Origin: Legionella qingyii
GTDB lineage: Bacteria; Pseudomonadota; Gammaproteobacteria; Legionellales; Legionellaceae
Length of the DNA: 64,000 nucleotides
Assembly: GCF_003184185.1 (NCBI RefSeq)
Contig: NZ_QHJG01000015.1
Span: 8,137-72,136 of the forward strand
Reading direction: 5' to 3'
Below are positions 19,708 through 29,126 of the stretch, piece after piece (positions within the stretch are counted from its first letter, which is position 1; every line of letters starts with the position of its first letter). A model generated the notes under the pieces. It saw nothing but the letters and a program-made list of their open reading frames with translations. It was not told the origin of the DNA and made no database searches. Position numbers and translations under genes: made by a program.

Positions 19708-22700
19708 AATTTCAGTGAGCCTAGTGAATAGATAACAAGAGCAACATTTGCAACATTTTGCAAGAATTGAGTGAATTGTTTTCTATAATCTTCATCATTG
19801 TTGGGTACATAAATAACATCACCCTCACGAATAGCAGGTAACATCCTGATATCGCCTGTTTTTGAAAATTTTAATAAATCAAAGACACTCGCCTTCGCTT
19901 CCAGTCCAGTACCCATATTGACAATTAAAATTTTCGAAACCAACGCCGAATTGGTTGGGCCACCCGCAGCTGCAAGTAAATCCAGAATCGTCAGATCACT
20001 AGTAAAACGATAACGACCAGGATTTTTAACTTCTCCTAAAACTTTAACCACATGCTTGGTATTAATTTCAACAGCATCGTTACTTTTGGGGGGAAGATAA
20101 ATCGCATCCCCAGGTAACACTTTGGGTATTAATTCCGAATCGCCTGTTTGAAAGTATAACGCAAGATTCACATGTACCACTTGCGGGTAAATACCCTGCC
20201 TATCAATTACATGTACATCGCGTAAATCCGCTTTTGGCGTGGGACCATCCGCTGCTGATAAAATATCAAGAAAATTCAGCTGATTACTAAATTTGTAACG
20301 CCCCGGTTTTCCAACTTCACCAAAAATATAAATACTATTCTTTTTATCAATCTGGGTCCACATCGCTTTATTATCAATAGGTGATTGAGGAAGCTCGGGA
20401 ACTTGTATGGTATAGCCTGCCTTAATTACTGGCACAGAAGATAACTCACCGCCTTTTTCAGAAAACTTACGCAAATCAAAACGTTTTGTAATCAACCGTC
20501 CCTTCTTATCATGCTCATTGCTAATAATACGGATGTTGGCAATGTCTGCATGGTCTGTCGGCCCCCCAGCGTGGGCTAAAAGATCGATTAAACTCATTTC
20601 ATCAGACCATTCAAATCGTCCGGGTTGTTTCACCGCGCCCATCACCTTTACAGCTCGTCCAGGGGCTAGACTTAACCACCCTCGCTCTTCTTCTGCACTT
20701 TTCTGAGGAACATAAATCACATCACCAGCTTCTATATTAGGTAATGTTTTTTTAGGAAGTCCTTCTACATAAGCTTGCATATCAAAAACAACAATCCCAC
20801 CATTTTTTCTTATGATACGAATTTTAGAAGGATCTGCGTATTGATCTGGGCCTCCTGCATTGGCTAATGCATCCAGAAATGTAGACTTTTTACCCAGTTC
20901 ATAGGCCCCAGGTTTTTGAACTTGCCCCATAACATAGACCACCGGCTGTCCCGACTTTACCTGCTCAGTAACCACGGGAACAAAAATAGTGGCGCCAATA
21001 CTAATAGGAGGCATATTTTTTGATTTTCCGCTATCCATGTACTCTTTTAAATTAAAAGTCACTGAAGCCTTGTCATCAATAATTTTAATTTGATCAGGCG
21101 CAGCATAGTGAGTTGGTCCTCCAGCCAAAAGCAGATAATCTACTGGTGAATATTTGGGATTATATGCATATGCACCGGGCTTGAATACTTCTCCAAAAAT
21201 TTTAATAGCTTTTTTCATGTCCAAAGGGATAGTATCCATTTCTGGCACAAAAACGGTATAACCACCTTTAAGTTCTGGTAATCCCTCAGCTCCCACCCCT
21301 TTAGCAAGGGCTTTCTTTAGATTAAAGACTAATGGCGGTTTTGTATTGTCATTGCCTATAATTTTAACATTGGCCGTATCCGCATTTTGAGTTGGCCCCC
21401 CAACATTAGCCATTAAATCTAAAATAGACATTTCATCGGCCCACTCGTATCTCCCAGGCCGCTCGACTGCACCCATAACTTTAATCGCACGTTTAGGAGC
21501 AATATGAAGCCATGATTTTTCATTCAAATCTGTTTTGAGTGGAAAATAAATAACATCCCCTGCTTGAAGTATTGGAAGCTTTGCGGAGCTCAATCCATCG
21601 GTAAATGCCTGCATGTCAAAAAAGCTAACCGTGCCATTAGTATGAATAATGCGGATTTTACGTGTTTCCGCATAATTATCCGGCCCCCCCGCATTAGCGA
21701 TAGCATCCATAAACGTTGATGACTTAAGGAGTTCATATGCACCTGGTTTTTGTACTTGTCCCATCACATAAACCGTTTGAGCACCTGCTTGCATTTGGCT
21801 TGTAGCCACAGGAACAAAAATAGTAGCCCCTTTATTGATTATAGGAATATGGCTTGATTTAGCAGTCTCTAGATAATCCTTTAAATTGAACACAACAGAA
21901 GTTTCATGATCAAGAACCTTGACCTGTTCAGGAGCAGCATAATGGGTAATTCCCCCAGCTAAAAGCAAATAGTCGACTACATTATATTTCGGATTATAGG
22001 TATAAGCCCCCGGTTTGAATACCTCTCCTAATATCTTAACGGACTGATTTATGTTTAAAGGTGTACTGGCAAGTTCCGGTACTACAACTGTGTCACCGGC
22101 CTTAAGTTTGGGTAATCCTTTTGCACCAATGCCCGTAGCAATCATCTGCTTTAAGTTAAATTCAACTGGGGCAACATTACTGTCATTACTCACGATACGG
22201 ATATGCGCTGTATCAGCATCTTTGGTTGGGCCGCCAACATTAGAAATTAAATCCATAATCGACATTTCATCAGCCCAGTCATATCGTCCGGGTTTCTGAA
22301 CCGCACCAATAATTTTAATTGCACGATTGGGGGCCGTATTAAGCCATGATTTCTCATTCAGATCCGCTTTTATGGGAAAATAAATCACATCCCCCAAATG
22401 CAAAACAGGTAGTTTTGCTGCTGTGAGCCCCTCGGTAAAGGCCTGAAGGTCGAAATCTTCAGTCGTTCCATCATTATGAATGATACGAATTTTACGTGTT
22501 TCTGCATATTGATCCGGCCCCCCTGCATTGGCCACGGCATCCATGAACGTAGCATTCTTGCCAAGTTCATAAGTCCCTGGTTTTTGCACTTGTCCCATTA
22601 CATAAATTGTGGTTGAGCCGGGCTTTGCAGTTTCACTTGTTTGTGGAATAAAAATTGTAGCGCCACCGCTAAGAGCAGGAATGAGTTTTTTATTGCCTGT

Positions 22701-23498
22701 GTTTAAATATTCACTCATGTTAAAAACGGATGCAGTTGCATTGTTAATGATTTTAATTTGTGTTGTATCCGCTAAATAGGTTGTACCCCCAGCCTTGAGA
22801 AGATAATCAAGTACTGAAAATTGAGAATTATATGCATACACACCCGGCTTAGTTACTGCCCCAAAAATTTTGATGGAGTCTTTCAGGGTAGCAACATCAA
22901 TATCTTGTTTGGGTACTAAATAACGATTATCTACCTTCACATTACTCACGAGTTGTGAGCTCGGCACAAAAATCTCATCACTCGCTCTAAGCGAGCGCAG
23001 AATAGAGTTATTCCCAGAGTCAAGATATTTTTTATAATCAATAACAGTGACTTTTCCATTACGACGGAGCTGAATTTGATTCATTTGTGCCCCATCAAGC
23101 AAGTCCCCTGCTTTTCGTATTGCAATTTGAATATTGGCATTTGCCGGCACAAGATATTGCCCAGGATTTTGAACCATACCAAGGACCTGAACATAAATCT
23201 CGTCACTCTTTCTGGAAATGCTTAAGTCATTAGCATTTTTATAAATCGTGCGTAACTTATTCACTACTAACAATCGCAAACTGGATAGAGTTTGTCCTTG
23301 GCAATTGAATTGCCCAACATCGGGTAATTGGATATGGCCTTGTGGATCAATACGAACTTCTTTTGAAAGCGTTGCATTTCCATAAAGTGAAAAACCAAGA
23401 AGATTACCTGGGTACAGTTGTTCATCTGCTTCAGCTGCAAAAACAGTAGTGATGCTCAAACAGAAAAGCAATAAATATCGAATCAAACGTTTGGTCAT
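19704..23498 (-). CDS. Giant Wza-like polysaccharide export protein with 12 SLBB domains
   Basis: Outer-membrane polysaccharide export protein, 1264 aa from ATG 23498 (GAGG upstream; another in-frame ATG lies nine codons earlier). Wza is typically about 380 aa. A signal peptide (MTKRLIRYLLLFCLSITTVFA) is followed by a Poly_export domain (about 20-95, QLYPGNLLGFSLYG to DPQGHIQLPDVG). Then come 12 SLBB beta-grasp domains, each with a V-x-G-x-V-x-x-PG-x-Y core and a DxLxxAGG helix. Domains 2-10 form three copies of one 278-aa triplet. The tail FLQNVANVALVIYSLGSLKL is hydrophobic and could be the membrane-spanning helix of Wza. The stacked SLBB rings would lengthen the periplasmic conduit. It overlaps genes on both sides. 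Confidence 0.9.
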   Translation of the reverse strand: MTKRLIRYLLLFCLSITTVFAAEADEQLYPGNLLGFSLYGNATLSKEVRIDPQGHIQLPDVGQFNCQGQTLSSLRLLVVNKLRTIYKNANDLSISRKSDEIYVQVLGMVQNPGQYLVPANANIQIAIRKAGDLLDGAQMNQIQLRRNGKVTVIDYKKYLDSGNNSILRSLRASDEIFVPSSQLVSNVKVDNRYLVPKQDIDVATLKDSIKIFGAVTKPGVYAYNSQFSVLDYLLKAGGTTYLADTTQIKIINNATASVFNMSEYLNTGNKKLIPALSGGATIFIPQTSETAKPGSTTIYVMGQVQKPGTYELGKNATFMDAVANAGGPDQYAETRKIRIIHNDGTTEDFDLQAFTEGLTAAKLPVLHLGDVIYFPIKADLNEKSWLNTAPNRAIKIIGAVQKPGRYDWADEMSIMDLISNVGGPTKDADTAHIRIVSNDSNVAPVEFNLKQMIATGIGAKGLPKLKAGDTVVVPELASTPLNINQSVKILGEVFKPGAYTYNPKYNVVDYLLLAGGITHYAAPEQVKVLDHETSVVFNLKDYLETAKSSHIPIINKGATIFVPVATSQMQAGAQTVYVMGQVQKPGAYELLKSSTFMDAIANAGGPDNYAETRKIRIIHTNGTVSFFDMQAFTDGLSSAKLPILQAGDVIYFPLKTDLNEKSWLHIAPKRAIKVMGAVERPGRYEWADEMSILDLMANVGGPTQNADTANVKIIGNDNTKPPLVFNLKKALAKGVGAEGLPELKGGYTVFVPEMDTIPLDMKKAIKIFGEVFKPGAYAYNPKYSPVDYLLLAGGPTHYAAPDQIKIIDDKASVTFNLKEYMDSGKSKNMPPISIGATIFVPVVTEQVKSGQPVVYVMGQVQKPGAYELGKKSTFLDALANAGGPDQYADPSKIRIIRKNGGIVVFDMQAYVEGLPKKTLPNIEAGDVIYVPQKSAEEERGWLSLAPGRAVKVMGAVKQPGRFEWSDEMSLIDLLAHAGGPTDHADIANIRIISNEHDKKGRLITKRFDLRKFSEKGGELSSVPVIKAGYTIQVPELPQSPIDNKAMWTQIDKKNSIYIFGEVGKPGRYKFSNQLNFLDILSAADGPTPKADLRDVHVIDRQGIYPQVVHVNLALYFQTGDSELIPKVLPGDAIYLPPKSNDAVEINTKHVVKVLGEVKNPGRYRFTSDLTILDLLAAAGGPTNSALVSKILIVNMGTGLEAKASVFDLLKFSKTGDIRMLPAIREGDVIYVPNNDEDYRKQFTQFLQNVANVALVIYSLGSLKL
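20373..22874 (-). repeat. Three tandem 834-bp units inside the export gene
   Basis: Units at 22041-22874, 21207-22040 and 20373-21206 each encode three SLBB domains. The units begin with IKIFGAV, VKILGEV and IKIFGEV. The period is exactly 834 bp (278 codons) at both junctions, and the proteins share long segments such as NEKSWLN/H and YVMGQVQKPG. This is recent in-frame triplication of a three-domain module and a likely site of copy-number change or misassembly. Confidence 0.85.
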
Positions 23499-23956
23499 TG
23501 AATCCTCGCCTTCAATATTTGCCAATATTGATCGTTTTTAAGCTTAGGGCACCCTTTAACTTCCTGGAGTGGCCAAAGAATTCTTATATTATTTTCTAGT
23601 AAATTCATATCACGTCGAGCGGATACCAACAAACCCGCGACAATTTCTTGGGCGATTTGCTGTGCCAAGAGGTTCATTTCAACCATGCGTGCTGGATAAC
23701 AACGCCAAACTTTACTCTGGAATAATTGATTAAGTTGCGCACGTAAAGGACCATATTTCTGGATATCTGGCCGATACGATAAATGCGGATTTTGAAAAGG
23801 ATAATGTATTAAGTAATAGTGTGCCGCATATCCTCCAGTAGAAGGTGGCGGATATGAAGTGCAACCTAGAAGACATACCATAAAGAAAAGCAGGCCCAGA
23901 TTAAAATACCATTTAATTGGATATCGGTAAGTCATTGTCTTTGCGTCCTTAACCAT
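23495..23956 (-). CDS. Small lipoprotein of the polysaccharide locus
   Basis: A 153-aa protein with an N-terminal hydrophobic segment (WYFNLGLLFFMVCLLGCTS) and a lipobox LLGC, so probably lipidated and exported. The mature part is Tyr-rich at first (YPPPSTGGYAAHYYLIHYPF) and then helical. I recognise no domain. The start may be 23956 or the ATG seven codons later. Its stop overlaps the start of the export protein, indicating cotranslation. A role in assembling or anchoring the export channel is inferred from position only. Confidence 0.75.
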   Translation of the reverse strand: MVKDAKTMTYRYPIKWYFNLGLLFFMVCLLGCTSYPPPSTGGYAAHYYLIHYPFQNPHLSYRPDIQKYGPLRAQLNQLFQSKVWRCYPARMVEMNLLAQQIAQEIVAGLLVSARRDMNLLENNIRILWPLQEVKGCPKLKNDQYWQILKARIQ

Positions 23957-24102
23957 TACTCATATTTCCTGCTCAAAATTTCTAGAGAGTCTGTATCCTG
24001 CGGTATTACAAATGGCTTTAAAAATCCATCGAGAACGTTCCCTATCAAACTACGAGACATCACCAATAAAAATAATGATATTTAAAGGATATAATACGTT
24101 TT

Positions 24103-26031
24103 CTAGGGACTTTTTCCAAATAAAATCATGATGATCGTTTTGCTTAATATATACATATCTGTTTTAAACCATATCCAGGGCTTAGTCAAATAAGTTGCAT
24201 AAGCATGATCGAATGCCACTTTTCTTTTTACGTCCTCAATTGTTCTATCATAATGACAACTGACTTGTGCAAGACCAGTTAACCCTGGGCGCACCCCAAA
24301 TAGTCGCTCTTGATAAAAAGGGATATTTTTAACGATATAAGGAAATAGCGAAGGTCGTTCTGGGCGAGGACCAATCAATGACATATCTCCTTTAAGAATA
24401 TTAATAACTTGTGGGAGCTCATCAAGATGAGTTTTACGCATAAAATAGCCAAAACGAAATACTCTTGGATCATTTTTGCTTGTCCAACGACGATGTCTAA
24501 AACGAGTATTAATGTTCATTGTTCTAAACTTGTACAAATAAAACATCTTTGTTTGTTTTTCATTACTAAGCCCAACACGCAATTGTTTATAAAAAATAGG
24601 GCCAGGGGAAAAAACTTTAATAATTATCGCAACCAATGGGCCAATACAAAGCAGTAGCAACAATCCTGTCAACGCAAAAACTTTATCCGTAAACCATTTC
24701 CCTATGTAAACAATAGGATGGATGTAGTAGTGCCTTACTGCTTTATTGGATCGTTTCCAACGCCCCGTCCTATTAAGCTTAAAAAAATAAAACCAGCCTA
24801 AAAGCATTGCCAAATGTCCATAAATAAAATAACTGGTAATCTCCGTGATCTTGGTTTTGTAGAGAATGTTAGACAAACAACTGAAATAAAAAAGAATCTG
24901 GCCTATTAAAAAAATTAAAAATATGAATGAATCATGAGCTAAATATACATTGCTGATGAATAGGAATATTAACAACCAAGGCATAAATATTCGGAGTACT
25001 TTACAACTAAAGAACATCCAGGCAACCCAACCTTGGCTGGGTGATAAAAGCCTAAAAAGCAAGAAAACTTGTTGAATATTCCCAGCAGCCAGGCGAATCC
25101 GCCGTTGAAAAATAATTTCCATTGTTGAAATTTCATTTTCTACAGACGCACAGGAAGGATCATAAACCCCCCAATACCTCTTTCTGAGCATAAAACTCTT
25201 CCACGCCTGATTTATCCTTCGGATGCTCTTGGTAACAAAATTTTTTATCGTTACTTTAATGAATTTATTTTTATATCTCTGTTTACTCTTTTTGTTAATA
25301 GACAAAGACATCTTACCGAGATCTTTAGGAGTATAGGTTTGTGCAATAACTTGCAGGGGAATTACAAAATCTTCATTAATTGTATTAGGAGGAATTTTTT
25401 TCCAAAGTAATTTGCGAAGAGCATATCCAGTTCCATGATAGCCAATCGGTGTGCCCAACTTCGATTCTTTAGCCTTTAAATCATTTTGATATTGCCAATA
25501 ATATTTTTCTCCTTCCACTTCTTTTTTTCGTAGCTTATAACTCGTGCAATAGACGCCTACTTGAGGATTATTAAAATAAGCATTAGCTTTCTTTAGTACA
25601 TTACGAGATAGAGTTGCTGAAACATCAGAAAAAAAGATAATAAAATCATCATCAATTTTAGGAATAATTTGGTTAAACCAAGCAACTTTTCCCTGATTGG
25701 TTGGTGATGAAAAAATTTTTATTTTTAATTGGGGATATTTTTTTATAGCCGCTTGGGCCTGATTTGCTGTTTTATCGACACTGCCATCATCAAGCAACCA
25801 AACTTCATAGTGATCGGCAGGATAGGATATTTTTGCCAAATTCGCTATTTTTTTAGCAATATATTTTGCTTCATTGTACATAGGAATAATAAAAATAAAT
25901 TGGTGCAGCGGCAGGTTTTTTCCTGTATGAATTTGCTTTCGTGTTTTTGCAATAAAGGTGAGTAATAACGGGTAGCCAATGTGATGATAGAAGAGAAGGA
26001 AAAGACATATAGCGAACGTTTTAACACCCAT
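24103..26031 (-). CDS. Fused GT2 glycosyltransferase and initiating sugar-phosphate transferase
   Basis: A 642-aa inner-membrane protein joining two enzymes. Residues about 45-320 form a GT2 domain: FIIPMYNEA, the LLDDGS nucleotide site, FFSDVS as DxD, NEDF as acceptor base and RRIRLAAGN replacing QxxRW. A basic stretch rich in Lys and Arg (about 245-300) interrupts it. Hydrophobic helices follow (about 325-420). Residues about 435-642 are a bacterial sugar transferase (PF02397, WcaJ/WbaP type) with FYKQLRVG, YLYKFRTMN, MRKTHLDELPQ, GDMSLIGPRPERP and RPGLTG. The C-terminal half would place the first sugar phosphate on undecaprenyl phosphate and the N-terminal half could add the next sugar. 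I do not know this fusion as common. Confidence 0.85.
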   Translation of the reverse strand: MGVKTFAICLFLLFYHHIGYPLLLTFIAKTRKQIHTGKNLPLHQFIFIIPMYNEAKYIAKKIANLAKISYPADHYEVWLLDDGSVDKTANQAQAAIKKYPQLKIKIFSSPTNQGKVAWFNQIIPKIDDDFIIFFSDVSATLSRNVLKKANAYFNNPQVGVYCTSYKLRKKEVEGEKYYWQYQNDLKAKESKLGTPIGYHGTGYALRKLLWKKIPPNTINEDFVIPLQVIAQTYTPKDLGKMSLSINKKSKQRYKNKFIKVTIKNFVTKSIRRINQAWKSFMLRKRYWGVYDPSCASVENEISTMEIIFQRRIRLAAGNIQQVFLLFRLLSPSQGWVAWMFFSCKVLRIFMPWLLIFLFISNVYLAHDSFIFLIFLIGQILFYFSCLSNILYKTKITEITSYFIYGHLAMLLGWFYFFKLNRTGRWKRSNKAVRHYYIHPIVYIGKWFTDKVFALTGLLLLLCIGPLVAIIIKVFSPGPIFYKQLRVGLSNEKQTKMFYLYKFRTMNINTRFRHRRWTSKNDPRVFRFGYFMRKTHLDELPQVINILKGDMSLIGPRPERPSLFPYIVKNIPFYQERLFGVRPGLTGLAQVSCHYDRTIEDVKRKVAFDHAYATYLTKPWIWFKTDMYILSKTIIMILFGKSP

Positions 26032-26286
26032 ATTTTTCTCTCAAAAGTTATTCTTTTAATGCGGGTAAAATATTCTATTTTTGCACAATCTGTCTTTATG
26101 AATATCTTGGTTAAATTTCTTGAATTAGACAAAATTACACTAAATTACAATTAAGTATAATTTAATAAATTTAAAAGTGTCGATGTTTTTTTCTAGAATT
26201 GACACTTTCTTCAAAAGCATATTCTTCTCATTAATTTATTCTATAATCAGAATTAGGGTCCGCATTTATTACACGATGTAAACATC

Positions 26287-26598
26287 ATGAGTATTTCAGT
26301 TAAATATTTTGATAACAACATCTTAATTAAGATTTCGGGTGCTTTTAATACAGCGACGAGCGTGCATGCACAACCCATTTTTAATGAATTAATCGAGCAT
26401 ATTGATAGAAATATCATCGTTGATTTAAGCAAAGCCACAAGAATTGACACATCGGGAATTGGCGCTCTTGTATTTTTATTCAAACGACTGCGCATGGCTG
26501 GTTATGCACTAGAATTAATCGGTTTGCATGGGCAACCATGGCGAAAGCTAAAATCATTGGGGCTTAATCAGACGATGCTAATTCACCCGATCGTATGA
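26287..26598 (+). CDS. STAS-domain protein (anti-sigma-factor antagonist type)
   Basis: A 103-aa single STAS domain. It has the N-terminal strand MSISVKYFDNNILIKISGAF, the strand IIVDLSKATRIDTSGIGALV and the helix FLFKRLRMAGYALELIGL. The Ser in DTSGIG corresponds to the phosphorylated Ser of SpoIIAA/RsbV-like proteins, so regulation by a serine kinase and phosphatase is plausible. No kinase or phosphatase lies nearby. It is the first plus-strand gene of the rightward block and divergent from the fused transferase. A TATAAT lies at 26242-26247, but the -35 and ribosome binding site are weak. Confidence 0.85.
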   Translation: MSISVKYFDNNILIKISGAFNTATSVHAQPIFNELIEHIDRNIIVDLSKATRIDTSGIGALVFLFKRLRMAGYALELIGLHGQPWRKLKSLGLNQTMLIHPIV

Positions 26599-26769
26599 TT
26601 TGCTGAATAATTATCATAACGGAACATTGATTGGGTGTGACAACAACGCTCCAATATCCGCAGACAGTAATGAGTTAGTTTATATCGATGTTGAGGATCA
26701 ATTATATTTACAGATAGCTGCTGTAGTAAGATGATCATCTCATCAAAAGATTTTAATCTTGAGAACACT

Positions 26770-27906
26770 ATGAATGCGAATAAAACACTTATAGTCTTCG
26801 CAGAAGACTGGGGACGATTCCCAAGCAGCACTCAGAGTCTAATAAGTGCCTTGTTAAAACAAGATTGGCACGTTACCTGGATTAATTCTATTGGCTTGCG
26901 TAAACCCAGTTTGAGTATCTCTTACTTCAAAAGAATTTTAGAAAAATTAGCTCAATACGTCCTGGGAAAAAAATCCAAGTATCGTTTATCTCTTCCTGAA
27001 CATCTTACTGTAATTCACCCTTTGATTATCCCCTTCATTGGCAATTCAATAATTGACACATTAAATTGTTTCATTCTAAAAAAACAACTTAAGCCTGCCC
27101 TAAAAAAAATGAAACAACCCATTATTTGGGTAACCTTACCCAGTGCCTATCCATTTATAAAAATTTTTAATAATTGTCCACTCGTTTATTATTGTTGTGA
27201 TGATTATTCTGCTTTAGCAAAGCATCCTCTTTCTAAGCTTGATTTCTTTGAGAAACAATTAATCGAGAAAGCAGCTCTAATATTAGTAACAAGTGCAGTT
27301 TTAGCTAAAAAAATGCCTAAGAACAAAACACATTATCTCGATCATGCCATTGATATCGAGCTTTTTACTAAACCCTATGCACGACCTAATGATTTACCAA
27401 CTGGAAAGCCAATTGCAGGCTTCTATGGAAGCCTGTGCAGTTGGGTTGATATCAATCTAATTTATCAGTGCGCAATTCGCTTAAAAAACTGGAATTTTGT
27501 TTTCATTGGACCTAAAAATATTGATTTAAAAAAATTAGAAACATTAAGTAATTTTTTTTATTTAGGACCTAAGGCTTATGCTGATATTCCTGCCTATTCT
27601 CAACATTGGGATGTGGGATTGATTCCATTTATTTACAATCAACAAATTGCAGCATGCAATCCATTAACATTTAAAGAATATCTTTCAGCAGGCAAGCCTG
27701 TTGTTACGACGAATATTCCTGCTTTGCATATTTATAAAAAACACATATATATTGCCAAAGACACCGATGATTTCATCAATGGAATAGTATCTTCCTTACA
27801 TGATAACAAAGAAGAAATTAGAAAAAATCTGGTCAAAGATCAAAGTTGGGATAACAGAGCATTAGCTCTAGAAGAACAGTTGCTTGATTTGTGCTCATTC
27901 CATTGA
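26770..27906 (+). CDS. Glycosyltransferase, GT-B fold
   Basis: A 378-aa cytoplasmic or membrane-associated glycosyltransferase, counted from the ATG at 26770. An upstream in-frame ATG at 26731 would add 13 residues. The N-terminal half has LIVFAEDWGRFPSSTQSLI and PIIWVTLPSAYPFI. CPLVYYCCDDYSAL resembles the region found in TuaH-like teichuronic acid transferases. The C-terminal half has IAGFYGSLCSWVD, WNFVFIGPKN, DVGLIPF and the nucleotide-sugar motif NPLTFKEYLSAGKPVVTT. It probably adds one sugar during repeat-unit assembly; donor and linkage cannot be read from sequence. Confidence 0.85.
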   Translation: MNANKTLIVFAEDWGRFPSSTQSLISALLKQDWHVTWINSIGLRKPSLSISYFKRILEKLAQYVLGKKSKYRLSLPEHLTVIHPLIIPFIGNSIIDTLNCFILKKQLKPALKKMKQPIIWVTLPSAYPFIKIFNNCPLVYYCCDDYSALAKHPLSKLDFFEKQLIEKAALILVTSAVLAKKMPKNKTHYLDHAIDIELFTKPYARPNDLPTGKPIAGFYGSLCSWVDINLIYQCAIRLKNWNFVFIGPKNIDLKKLETLSNFFYLGPKAYADIPAYSQHWDVGLIPFIYNQQIAACNPLTFKEYLSAGKPVVTTNIPALHIYKKHIYIAKDTDDFINGIVSSLHDNKEEIRKNLVKDQSWDNRALALEEQLLDLCSFH

Positions 27907-27997
27907 AAAGGAGATCGTATTGAAATGGAAATTCTCTGTATCATGAGAGCCACCTTGACGTTGTCAAAATACTGGGAAAATCATAAGAGCTTTAGGC

Positions 27998-29014
27998 ATG
28001 AAGATTAGACTATTAGTTGACTCGAAACATATTGGTGGTATTGAAATACATGTCATGAATCTCTGTGAAGAATTAACAAAGAGAAAACATGATTGCAGCA
28101 TTATCTTTGTTTGTGATTATCCCAATAATGTTTTATATACTCTTTGTGAGAAAAAAAACATTCGCTATCATGGTTGCAAATCATACAGAGCGCTCTTCCA
28201 TCTATTACTCAAAGAGCAACCCGATGTAATTCATGCGCATGGCTATAAAGCGAACATATTAGCCCGCCTATTCGGAATATTCAATAAAGCATCTATTGTG
28301 ACAACGTTTCATGCGGGTGAAAAACCGATAGGAAGGCTTATTTTATACAATTTTCTCGATCGTTGGAGTAGTTTTCTTTCAAAAAACATTTGTATTAATG
28401 CAGAGATTGCCAAACGTCTTCCAAGTAAAGCTAAAATAATTCCCAATTTCGTTGACGTTCCAGAACACCCTAACCCATTAAGAACGACGAAACCATTTCA
28501 AATTTATTTTATTGGAAGAGTAAGTCCTGAAAAAGGTCCCATACGCTTTTGTCAGCTGGCAGAACACACATCATCTGATTTTGAGTGGCATATGGTAGGC
28601 ACTGGTCCCTTATTGGATCAGTGTCGAAATAAGTATCAAACAAAAGTTCAATTTCATGGCAATGTAGTTGATATGGAGAGGATCTGGCCTAAAGTTGACT
28701 TATTGTGTATCACTTCGAGCTATGAAGGACTACCATTCGTTTTACTTGAAGCAATGTCGCGGGGCATACCAGTAGTATCATTTAATGTGGGGGCTGTTAA
28801 AAAGGTATTATCAAACACCGGATTTATTATTGAATGCTTTAATCTAAAGCAAATGCAAAAACGCATCACTTCTTATTTTTTAAAAACAATCGAAGAACGT
28901 CAAATCATCGCAACAAAAGAAAGAAGTAGAATCATAAAAAATTTTTCCGCATCAATTGTTGTATCTAAAATTGAAGCGTTTTACAAAGAACAAATCAGTG
29001 CCAATTTGGAGTAG
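27998..29014 (+). CDS. Glycosyltransferase family 4
   Basis: A 338-aa GT4 enzyme. The N-terminal acceptor domain begins MKIRLLVDSKHIGGIEIHVM (the GG loop of GT4) and contains DVIHAHGYKAN. The donor domain has IYFIGRVSPEKGPIRFCQLA, WHMVGTGPLL, VQFHGNV and the E(x)7E motif EGLPFVLLEAMSRGIPVVSF. A retaining transfer from a nucleotide sugar is expected. It lies 92 bp after the previous glycosyltransferase on the same strand. Confidence 0.9.
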   Translation: MKIRLLVDSKHIGGIEIHVMNLCEELTKRKHDCSIIFVCDYPNNVLYTLCEKKNIRYHGCKSYRALFHLLLKEQPDVIHAHGYKANILARLFGIFNKASIVTTFHAGEKPIGRLILYNFLDRWSSFLSKNICINAEIAKRLPSKAKIIPNFVDVPEHPNPLRTTKPFQIYFIGRVSPEKGPIRFCQLAEHTSSDFEWHMVGTGPLLDQCRNKYQTKVQFHGNVVDMERIWPKVDLLCITSSYEGLPFVLLEAMSRGIPVVSFNVGAVKKVLSNTGFIIECFNLKQMQKRITSYFLKTIEERQIIATKERSRIIKNFSASIVVSKIEAFYKEQISANLE

Positions 29015-29126
29015 CAACAGGTTTTATGTTATATTTTTTGTCTGACGATTAATACCAAAGTCATTTGATTGACAAAGATAAATATTTTTCACTTCAAATA
29101 TCGCGCCCAAGGAGTAGAGCATAATT

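Noticed and set aside
20373..22874. Possible CRISPR or minisatellite because of long-range periodicity
   Set aside because: The period is 834 bp, in frame, and each unit encodes SLBB domains; it is a coding repeat, not an array.
24409..24657. Plus-strand frame within the fused transferase
   Set aside because: Antisense shadow; the minus strand carries complete conserved motifs there.
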